A stretch of DNA of 64,000 nt from Laguncularia racemosa (Eukaryota; Streptophyta; Magnoliopsida; Myrtales; Combretaceae). Numbering within the stretch: position 1 is the first letter of the stretch; every line of letters begins with the position of its first letter. Of this stretch, positions 55,571 to 64,000 are shown piece by piece. Below the pieces are notes generated by a model. It was not told the origin of the DNA. It saw only the letters and a program-made list of their open reading frames with translations, and searched no databases. The stretch is from contig JBBMOL010000092.1 of assembly GCA_037954665.1 (NCBI GenBank), forward strand, positions 1,302,001 through 1,366,000. Direction: 5' to 3'. Both the position numbers and the translations under genes were made by a program.

Positions 55571-57045
55571 TGTTGGTCCCAATTAGATTAATCAAGAGGG
55601 GGGTGAATTGATTAATTACTTAAAATTTCACTTTTTCGCAAATCAATCAAAACTCTTGACTAATGAAATCAAGTGAATAACAATAACGAACAACAATAAT
55701 GTGCAGTAAGTAAAAGTAGAAAAGAGTAGAATGCTCAGATATTTATAAAGGTTCCGCCTCGAGTGTCAGTCCTCTCTTCCAGCTCCATGCCGGGGTCCCG
55801 GTTGTCTATACCGGTTGTGTTTCACTATATCAACAATTCGAAGATATACAACACAAGCCTCTTCAAGGCAAAGTCTCACTGTTGAGTCTTTCTAGCTTCT
55901 TCACTAAGCTAATCACTCAACTATAGTGATTAAACAACAAACAATTCCCTTTCTACGAAAGGAATCTCAATAACAACAACAACAACGACAATGATGAGGA
56001 ATAACAAATATCCTCTATATCACATATATATGTAAAAATGTTTGCTTGAAGATGTATGAATCTTTTCTTCTCGTGTATTTTTTTTTCAAACCACGTTCTT
56101 GCTTCTGGTTTTTTTTTTTAACGTTCTCCACGCACTTCTTTTTTCATTTGAATTAAACACCTTATATATGGAGAAAACATAACAGCTACTTTCCATGTGA
56201 TAATCTTGAATTTTTTGAATTTTCAATTAAAAAATAAGTTGAATCTGTTGAGGAAGATCTGCATTCGTGATATTCTTGATGATGATAAGCTTGAATAATT
56301 TGTTTGACCGAGATCTTCTTTGGATATATCTCTTGGATCAAGTTTGTTGAAGATATCCCTCATATTGTGGAACCATATCTTGATATAACAACCATATCTC
56401 TTATCCTTATTATTGTAACTGCTGGATCTCCCAAAATATAGTACAAATATCTAATTTTAAATCTTGATAAAACTTGTACATATTATATGATCTCACTTTA
56501 TTATAAAATAAAATCTTTGAATAAAATCTTGTAAAACTTGATGTAAATTAAAAAACCCATGATATATAATCCATCTTTAGTAAAACACATCAAGTATGTT
56601 ACCCAAAAATACTTGACACGTGGAGCTAGGCCTTGAAATTTATCAAAACTATCGATATAAAATTTAGAACGTAATCTGGAAAAATTCGTACCAGACATGA
56701 AAGGTTCTGAAAGTGCTTCTGAAGCAAACCTGTTAACTGTCCTGAAGGTTCTGAAAGTGCTTATGAAACAAACCTATCAACTGTTCTCCTGTTATGAAGG
56801 TTCTGAAAGTGCTTCTGAAAGGTCACCACAATAACTACGGATATATTACACAACTTCTGAACCACCTTCTGTTAGAACGAAAATAGCTTATATAACACTT
56901 TTGAAGGTTCTGTACAAGCTTGTGTCTCCTTGTTCAACTTTATAAAAAATTACGTACTATCTTAAACATTCATTACACTCATTCCTCTTTTGTTAATCAT
57001 CAAAACTAAATTAGAGAACTTATCATTCTCCCCTTAACATCAACA
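55571..57045 (-). repeat. 5' LTR of SIRE-like element
   Basis: This 1475-bp LTR is near-identical to 46853-48333. Differences are scattered substitutions, one shorter CAA run and T-run length changes. It is followed by AGTCA and the resumed copia D gag. Confidence 0.95.
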
Positions 57046-57430
57046 AGTCATACGTCTAATGCAAGGCGTAGAGGATTTTCTGATCGAGGGGGAAGTCGTA
57101 TAGGTTGAAGCAAGTGAGGCCATGGTTCATGTCCTTATTGTGATCATTACCATCGTCCCGGCCATACTCGAGAGACTTGTTAGGATTTATATGGATGTCC
57201 TCTCAAAGCTCATGTTGTTCAGTCTAACACATATACATTTGCCCATGCTTCTTCTGATTTAGTGCATACCATGCATAGTTTAAATGTGCATAAGGAATAA
57301 CCTAAGTCATCTACTATTACCTTATTGCGAGAAGAATACGCTACATTTTTACAGCTTCAAAATGCCTTGCAGCCATCTTCTTCTTCTTCTTTAGCCCTAA
57401 CCTAGTCGGGTAATCCTACTACCTGCCTAA
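57046..57430 (+). pseudogene. copia D gag, part 3
   Basis: Gag resumes with SHTSNARRRGFSDRGGSRIG, then stops. A zinc-knuckle-like CPYCDHYHRPGHTRETC (about 57136-57186) follows, spaced wider than the usual CX2CX4HX4C. LREEYATFLQLQNALQP and an S-rich stretch precede the protease. Several stops are present. Confidence 0.8.
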
Positions 57431-60400
57431 CTTAAACTTCTCTACGACTTTAGGTTGTTGATTCTGGTACCATTGATCATATGTCAAGTACATTAGATGG
57501 CTTTAACCATATTACACATTGTTCCTCATTACCAAATTTCACTCTTACCAATGGATCCACTTCACCTATTAGTGGAATTGGTTCTGCATCACCCATTCCA
57601 TCATTTCCTTTGAAGTCTGTTTTGTCTTTACCTCAATTACCTTTAAATTACTATCTGTAAGTAAACTCACCTACTCTTTTCATTGTTCCATCACATTCTA
57701 CTCTTCTTCTTTTGTGATATAGGATTTGAGAACGAGGAGGATGATTGGTGGAGGAAATGAGTCCAATGAGTTATATTATATGGATCCAACACCTATAGTT
57801 ACTGCTTGTTTGGCTACCACACCAGATCCTATGGAGATGCATTACTAGCTTGGTTATCTATCCTTGAAGATTCTTCTTCTTATGTGTCCTAGTTTACTGT
57901 CTTGTCTTAGTCTTCAATGTCAGTCATGTCAGTTGGAAAAACGGAGTCGTATTTCTTTTAGTCCTAGAATTAATAAGTGTGCTACTACTCCCTTCCATCT
58001 AGTTCATTATGATGTATAGGGACTTGCACGTGTCACTTCTCTTTTTAGGTTTAGATATTTTGTCACATTTATTGATGATTATTTAAGAATGACATGGTTA
58101 TATTTAATAAAAAATCGTTTGAGTTATTTAATTTATTTTGTGCATTTCATGTTGAGATCCAAAATCAGTTCAACTCCACCATTCATGTTTTTCACATAGA
58201 TAATGCTAAAGAATATATGTCTAATGTTTTTCAATCACATATGCAAAAGCATGGTATTATACATCAAACTTCATGTGCGTACACTCCATAACAAAATGGT
58301 GTTGTTGAACGTAAGAACAAACATCTCTTGAAATTACCAGGATGTTATTAATTCATATGAGTGTACCTAAGTATTTTTGGGCCGATGCTGTACTTACCAC
58401 ATGCTTTTCTTTTTTTTTTTTTATAAATAGAATGCCATCTACCTTATATGGTAAAGCCCCATTACATCTTCTTTTCCCAGACCACTCACTTTTTCATGTG
58501 CCTCCTCGTGTCTTTGGATGTGTGTGTTTTGTTCATCAGCTATATTCGAGGACGGATAAACTTGATCCTTGATCAATTCGTTGCATTTTCCTTAGCTACT
58601 CTCGTAGTTAGAAAGGCTACAAGTGTTATTCTCTTGAACATCATAAAGTTTATTGTTTGTTTAGATGTGTCTTTCTTTGAGTCTACTCCATGTTTTTCTA
58701 CTTCATCTGTATCTTCCAAAGATAAGTCTCCTATTAACCATATTCCTCTGATCTTACCTTCTCCATCTCCACATGAACTCTTTTTAGTTGATCAATATAC
58801 CACTACTACTATACAAACCTCATAGGACGATTCCTCGAATTTTCCATTGTCTCAAGAATTTCCTCATCTAAACTAGTAAGATCTGCAAGTCTATGTTCGT
58901 CAACAGTGTACTAACCTATAGGAATCTCCTCCTCCATCAACTTCTCCTCCAGACTCAAGTCCTTCCTCAACTGATCTTGACCTTCCCATTACATTGAGAA
59001 AGGGTAAGCATTTCATCCACCCTCCTATTCGTCATCCTATTTCAAATGTTCTTACCTAATCTTTCCTCTCATCCTCATATGCATCTTTTATTGCATCATT
59101 ATCTACCATTTCCATTCTAAGGTCTGTTTCAAAAGGCTGGCAACTATATAAGAAGAAATGTCTGCTTTATATCATAATGATACATGGGATCTTGTGTCCC
59201 TTCTTGTTGGTAAATCTACAGTTGGATGTCGATGGGTATTCTCTATAAAAGTGTTACTTAATGGCATTGTTGATCGACTAAAGGCACGTCTAGTTGCCAA
59301 AGGTTACACTCAAACATATGGTGTTGATTATTAGGATACTTTTTCACTAGTGGCTAAGATAACTTCGATACGACTTCTAATCTCACTTGCTACTACCTAT
59401 CATTGGCCTCTGCATCAACTAGATATAAAAAATGCCTTTCTTCATGGTGATCTTGAAGAAGAAGTGTATATGGAACAACCACTGGGCTTTGTTGTTCAAG
59501 GGAGATAAGGTTGGTTTGCCACTTAAATAAATCTTTGTATGGGCTTAAGCAATCTCCACGTGCTTAGTTTGGTAGATTCAGTTCAATTGTGATTAAATTT
59601 GGTCTCCATAGATGTGAATCAAATCATTCTGTGTTTTATTGGCACCATAATGGTAAGAAAATTATATTGGTTGTATATGTTGATGATATTGTAATTTTAG
59701 GCGATGACCATACAGGAATTGAGAAACTGAAGAATTTCTTACAACAAAATTTCCAGACCAAGGACATGGGTAATTTAAAATATTTCCTTGGAATTGAAAT
59801 TGCTTGATCTAAGCAAGGAATATATCTGTCACAACGAAGTATGTGCTTGATTTATTTTCTGAGACTAGCTTAATTGGAGCAAAACCAATTGATTGCCCAT
59901 GGATCCTAATGTAAAACTTTTACCTAATGAAGGAGATATTTTAGATGATCTAGAGAGATATAGAAGATTAGTTGGTAAACTCAATTATTTTACTGTGACA
60001 CGTCCTAATATATCCTTTGCAATTAGTGTACTCAGCCAATTCATGGGCTTACCTCGCACTAGCCATTGGAATGCTGCTATTCGCATTGTACATTATTTGA
60101 AAGGGTCTCCAGGTCAAGGTATTTTGTATAAAGACCATGGCACACCAATGTTGTTAGATACACAAATGTTGATTAGGCATATTCACCATTAGACAGGAGA
60201 TCAACCACGGGATATTACGTGTTTATTGGTAGTAATCTTATCTCATGGAAGAATAAGAAGCAAACTGTGGTAGTAAGATTAAGTGCAGAGTTTGAATACA
60301 GAGCAATGGCATTCACAACTTGTGAATTACTCTGGTTTAAGCATTTGTTAGAAGAACTTAGGTTTCCACAATCACAACTAATGAAGTTGGTATGTGATAA

Positions 60401-60629
60401 TCAAACTGCTTTACACATAGCATCAAATCTAGTATTTCATGAAAGTACAAAACATATTGAAATCGATTGTCACTTTATTCGTCAAAAGTTATTGAGTAAG
60501 AAAATTGATACAAGCTATGTGAAGTTAGAAGACCAGCTTATTGATATATTCACTAAGTCACTTAGAGGGATTCAAATAAATTATATATATAACAAGCTAG
60601 TAGCATATGATATATATGCTTCAGCTTGA
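57431..60629 (+). pseudogene. copia D pol (PR-IN-RT-RH), decayed
   Basis: Protease reads VVDSGTIDHMSSTLDGF (about 57452-57500). GAG-pre-integrase and integrase run from about 57840 to 58600 (HIDNAKEYMSNVFQSHM, KHGIIHQTSCAYTP, NRMPSTLYGKAPLHLLFP). Reverse transcriptase runs from about 59140 to 59806 (HQLDIKNAFLHGDLEEEVYM, LYGLKQSPRA and catalytic VVYVDDIVILGDD at 59667-59705). RNase H reads RYRRLVGKLNYFTVTRPNI, IGSNLISWKNKKQ and STKHIEIDCHFIRQKLLSKK, and ends near 60629. Stops and several frameshifts separate the segments. It resembles copia B pol in its motifs, so the two may be related families. Confidence 0.85.
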
Positions 60630-60636
60630 AGGGAAG

Positions 60637-60758
60637 CGTTAGAATAGTTAAATATCTATTGATTAAGGATAATTTTGTAATTTTATATTTATGATACATA
60701 TATAAATCAATGTGTTAGGGCTTCGATATAACCCTAACACATAATTCTAACTTCAACA
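60637..60758 (+). repeat. 3' LTR of copia D
   Basis: This 122-bp LTR has a first base mutated (CGTTAG for TGTTAG). It ends CTTCAACA and is followed by the ATAAA duplication. The purine-rich CTTGAAGGGAAG just before it is the polypurine tract. Confidence 0.9.
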
Positions 60759-60763
60759 ATAAA

Positions 60764-61477
60764 GAAACAAACCAATAGACCTCTTCCATTTTTATTGTTG
60801 TAGCTAAACGCTTGGCCTGTTCACTCTCTGGCATTTCGATTGCAGTTGACACATATGCCTATAAGTGGCCTCAAATAGTAATGAGACTTCGGTTTCAAGA
60901 AATCGTACTTTGAGTGGGATTTTCTATTCCCGGTAATTCACTAATTCTAGAAGACATTACTTGTGTATACGGTACAGTAATATCCAGTTAGAACTGTCAT
61001 CAGTGTCGCAAACAGACCAAAACAACCTATGGCTTTTCTGGCTTGATGATCAGCTACGCGGGCAATCTTGTCCTCCCAAATAAAAAGTAGGCTTTTAATT
61101 TGGCTATCATACGAAACTAGAGTAACTCTCGACTAAGATATGCAGCTCTTGGATACTGAAATTTTGTTTTGATAGACGATAGAAATGAAGTACACATTTG
61201 TTTTGTGGCAAAGCTTTGATTATCCGCTCATTTTTACCTAATGTATAGAGGATGGTCAGGACTCAAGGACTGGTGTTATCCAGTGTTTTCTTCTTGGAAG
61301 ACTTTTGATGAACCTCCCCAGGAGTTTCACTTACGTGTTTGAGTGAATCTCCTTAAAATATCAGTCACATCTTGCACATGACCCAATAATGAGTTGCTTT
61401 TCACAGTACTGATATTTTTGTCATATCTGATGTTTTTCAGTTTTTGTATTCTATTTTGAATCCACCCCCGCCAAACC

Positions 61478-61508
<31 letters not shown>

Positions 61509-61598
61509 AAAAAAGGTTTTGGTATTCTAGTCCTGGAGACAATAAGTGGTAGGAGAAACAGGGGATTTTATCAGGCAGACCGCAACCTTGCAGGACAT
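60764..61598 (+). pseudogene. S-domain receptor-like kinase relic, copy 4
   Basis: This is a heavily decayed S-RLK. From about 60840 it aligns to the B-lectin start (GCAGTTGACACATATGCC; AATGAGACTTCGGTTTCAAG), then TTTTCTGGCTTGATGATCAG and, at about 61200-61330, the region of GTGGCAAAGCTTTGATTATC and the DPSPG block. It then jumps directly to sequence before the late kinase exon (61370 on), as copy 1 does. The exon remnant reads GFGILVLETISGRRNRGFYQ with donor GTGAGT at 61599. It is interrupted by a C23/A17 insertion at 61476-61515. No usable frame exists. Confidence 0.8.
61476..61515. repeat. C-run followed by A-run in kinase exon
   Basis: About 23 C then 17 A occur without interruption. Similar sequence TTTTTGTATTCTA (61441-61453) and GTTTTGGTATTCTA (61517-61530) flanks the inserted stretch, like a target-site duplication. 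Exact run lengths depend on sequencing and assembly quality. Confidence 0.85.
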
Positions 61599-62460
61599 GT
61601 GAGTAATCCACTGTCTTCTTTATTTTTAACGGTAGTGTGTATAATAAAGACTGATCTCTTTACTTTTGTGCGGGACTGCTAGGTAGTTGTATGAAATAGG
61701 CAAACCTTCCGAGTTTAATCTCTTGATGGATAAAAAGAAAGGTGGGGGGTGGGGGGCGTTACTTTTTCATATTTTGATGTGAAATTCTGCTCTGTTGGGT
61801 TTACAAGCCAATAAGTAATGATTATCTAAGCTCCATGCTGAAGGAAGTTGATCTCGATTGTGATGGAGTGTCGCATTTTGTTGTTTGGATTAGGTCCTGA
61901 CTCCTGAGTTAATGGTGGAGTTAGTTAGAGCAAGCTGTCCAACAAGAACTAGTTTTTAACTTTAACGAACACTTTTTAGAATTAATTTTTCACATGTGAT
62001 TACATGATTTGTAAATGCATTTTCCCCAAGGATGATTTCATGGTTGTTGTATTTGTGTATCCTATCAGGTAGTTAAGACAATGTTTTATGTGTCCTGATG
62101 ATGGACAGCAATTTTACGAGCTTCATCCTAGTTCACTGCAATTCTAAGAGCTTCATCTAAGTGCCTCTTATTGCCCTGGAAAAGAACAAACTGATACGTG
62201 ACCTAGAGACTTGTAGAGAGATCCAAGTTTGGATTTTCAACTTCTTGTTCTCCACTAAGTATTCAAAAATGATAATTTGCGGATACTGTTCTCACTTCAA
62301 ATGGACGTATGAACATGAGTAATTCGAATTAAGTGGATTTATGATTGTCTTCAAGTGCTTAAATTTTGCTTTGTCTAAGTTTATCTGGTGGGTAGAAAAC
62401 AGCCAAGTTGGAATATGTATGAGCTTATAAATTTATGAATGAGTTAGTTCATGAATAGAT
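61599..62460 (+). other. downstream block of S-RLK copy 4
   Basis: Bases 61670-61920 match 13790-13990 and 1285-1490. Bases 62030-62440 match 14100-14620 (GTTTATCTGGTGGGTAGAA and TATGAGCTTATA in both). GCTTCATC...AGTTCACTGCAATT is locally duplicated near 62110-62150. No gene. Confidence 0.7.
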
Positions 62461-62929
62461 AACATTAAATATACATTAGCGTGTGGCGGGCATTTATAAC
62501 TCTATAAAGAAGTCTCAAACCCTCGCTTGAATAAACAAGTAAGAGTTATTATTTGAAATAGAATTATTATAAAATCTATAAATTCTATCTCAAATAGTCT
62601 TCTAGATATTGCAATATTTTCTCTAACGAGTATTGAAAATACCGATCATCATAGGTCTAAGCGTAAAGGAAGGAATTCTAGAATCTAAAACATATGGTAA
62701 ATGTTGAATTCACACTTTATGTACCCAATAATTTTTTGTTGTATTTTCCCGCAAATTTATAATTTGCAAAAAAAAGGGAAATATTGTATTTTCCGGAAAA
62801 TGTATAATTTACAAAAGAAGGGAAATAAGGAAATTGGATATAATCCATCACGAGAGAACATTTAGCAAGCCATATCATAATTGCACGCACTCAAATCAGT
62901 CTTATTTTGATTATTTACGTGCCTTTACA
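62461..62929 (+). other. AT-rich spacer with hairpin and short tandem repeat
   Basis: No gene. An inverted repeat has arms TATTTGAAATAGAATT (62550-62565) and AATTCTATCTCAAATA (62581-62596), 15 of 16 paired with a 15-base loop. A tandem duplication of about 45 bp at 62738-62826 has units starting TTGTATTTTCC and ending AAGGGAAA. Confidence 0.6.
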
Positions 62930-64000
62930 TTTATTATGTATAAAGAGAACCACTAAAAATAACATGTATGAATATATGAAAAAGAGTACAATCATCAGTA
63001 ATTAGTGAAGTATTCTACCGTTGTTTAAGTGTATTCTACACGAGGAACGTAAGTATTTGATTGAGCAAAAAGTAATGTGATAGAATCCTTAGCATTTCAT
63101 GTGACCTTTATCGTCTTCTCTGTTGATTTTTCCAAGGGCTTTATCCTTTTTGTCCCTGTCTAACTATATCATCTCAATCTATTCATTTTCGCAAGAAGTA
63201 AATCAATGGCTACTAGAAAGGTAGTTGACACGAGAATCATCCGGAGGATAGCAATACTTTGAAGTTGTTGGTTGTTGTGTAGTGAATGTTCCACAAGTTG
63301 TAGGTTTGTAATATTCTGTAACATTGTATGGACATCTCCCCACCAATACTAGTTTTTATTTTGCGCTGCTGAAGGCCTTTTGTCTCATATACATTTGGCT
63401 TTGGTCTTCCAAAGAATAAAAGTCAGTTTTGGCTTTTGGAAAAAAAAAAAAAAATGACAGCCTTTGCTGCCCGAAAGGACATGGATATACTTGGTTACAT
63501 TTGCCTTTTGGCTTTTGGGTCCATTTTGTCTGGAGTGGGTAATACTGCATTAACGTGATGTATAATGCAGTTTCACCACCACGCAAAATCAATAACAATT
63601 TAGACGAGGTCCTGGATTCAAGCCACAAAGTCAATCCTTCAAACCATGTATAAACATAATCTACCTTAAGCATGGGTTTGTTGAAGTTCATATATATATA
63701 TTTAGAAAAAGAGACTTTAGATCCCTATTTTGCAGTTAGTAAAATTTTTTTTTCCCTTTATTGCATGCATTCATAAATTTTAGCTGACCCTGCCTAGTGG
63801 GAATTAGGGCTTGAGCATTGTTGCGCTACTAATGAACATTTATGATATTTAATTTTCCAAAAATTTCTCCAACAACTACAAGTCAACAAACGTGTGCTTC
63901 ACACTATGAACTGTCTCCAGATCATTTATATTAAAGAACAACTAGTGCAAGAAACCTGTGACCTGCCTATCAAACCTGTTGACTTTAGGTCAAGAAGTCA
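62930..64000 (+). promoter_or_regulatory. upstream block of S-RLK copy 5 (runs off window)
   Basis: This matches 6750-7750 of copy 2: GTGAAGTATTCTACCGTTGT, GAAGTTGTTGGTTGTTGTGT, GCATTGTTGCGCTACT and TACAAGTCAACAAACGTGTGC. It ends at AGGTCAAGAAGTCA, about 200 bases before the position where a start codon would be. A fifth S-RLK copy is therefore expected just right of the window. Open frames in this block are not genes. Confidence 0.75.

Larger units (their letters stand above)
46853..57045 (-). mobile_element. SIRE-like Ty1/copia element, 10.2 kb, nested
   Basis: This is a large copia element in reverse orientation. It has LTRs of 1481 and 1475 bp, a perfect AGTCA duplication (46848-46852, 57046-57050), an initiator-Met tRNA primer site and a purine tract. 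It has one gag-pol frame and an additional ORF between pol and the 3' LTR. Long LTRs, about 10 kb total length and the extra ORF are the hallmarks of the SIRE/Maximus lineage. LTR divergence is roughly 2% by eye (25-30 substitutions), so it is among the youngest insertions here. Six nonsense codons make it inactive. Confidence 0.95.
44275..60758 (+). mobile_element. copia D with two nested insertions
   Basis: The outer element has LTRs at 44275-44401 and 60637-60758 and a perfect ATAAA duplication (44270-44274, 60759-60763). It is interrupted by a solo gypsy LTR (45784-46557) and a 10.2-kb SIRE-like copia (46853-57045). Removing both with their target duplications leaves about 5.5 kb, a normal copia length. 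Gag continues across both insertion sites, which proves the nesting order. The element is inactive. Confidence 0.95.

Noticed and set aside
1..64000. CRISPR arrays, phage, integrons, operons or other prokaryotic systems
   Set aside because: No regularly spaced short repeats with unique spacers and no bacterial genes. Intron-bearing receptor kinases and tRNA-Met-primed LTR elements place the DNA in a plant nucleus.

Overview
The window is repeat-rich nuclear DNA from a flowering plant, almost certainly a eudicot. The evidence is intron-bearing S-domain (G-type lectin) receptor-like kinase relics and Ty1/copia and Ty3/gypsy LTR retrotransposons with initiator-Met-tRNA primer-binding sites. I cannot name the species. 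I see no intact host protein-coding gene, no rRNA or tRNA gene, no CRISPR and nothing prokaryotic.

The host backbone is a tandem array of diverged copies of one S-domain receptor kinase (S-RLK) locus, all on the + strand. Copy 1 is a remnant at about 709-1490. Copy 2 has its upstream block at 6721-7953, S-domain exon at 7954-9522 and a kinase-less tail to about 14640. Copy 3 has its upstream block at 14756-14799 plus 20620-21183 and exons scattered over 21184-33791, with a downstream block to about 38100. Copy 4 has its upstream block at 43550-44274 and a remnant at 60830-61598, with a downstream block to about 62460. The upstream block of a fifth copy runs off the right edge (62930-64000). 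Every readable copy is broken by nonsense codons, frameshifts, deletions or insertions. Copy 3 is the best preserved and keeps its kinase glycine loop, HRDLKASN and DFG motifs.

About 68% of the window is LTR-retrotransposon sequence in eleven insertions. Left to right they are: a copia 3' end (1-670); copia family A, minus (1867-6720); a Tekay-like gypsy fragment, minus (10637-12627), fused to the kinase-deleted copy 2; a gypsy element (14800-20614, TSD AAAAG) whose LTRs carry 96-bp repeats rich in CACGGCCGTG; a deleted family A copia (22116-24222, TSD GAATG) inside the copy 3 S-domain exon; copia B, minus (25551-30530, TSD ATACC), in a copy 3 intron; a deleted CRM-like gypsy, minus (34932-37420, TSD GGTGT); copia C (39098-43544, TSD AATAT); copia D (44275-60758, TSD ATAAA); and, nested in D, a solo LTR of the CRM-like family (45784-46557, TSD AAGGG) and a SIRE-like copia of 10.2 kb (46853-57045, TSD AGTCA).

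How the parts work together: the array grew by duplication of a defence- or recognition-type receptor locus and was then eroded by nested insertions. Three gypsy elements and the SIRE-like element still read in a single frame and are stopped almost only by nonsense codons. That fits decay by cytosine deamination in methylated chromatin rather than by indels. No undescribed biological system is evident. The most unusual items are the palindrome-bearing LTR repeats, pol frames that run into the 3' LTR, the extra ORF of the SIRE-like element, and a deletion junction shared by two S-RLK relics.
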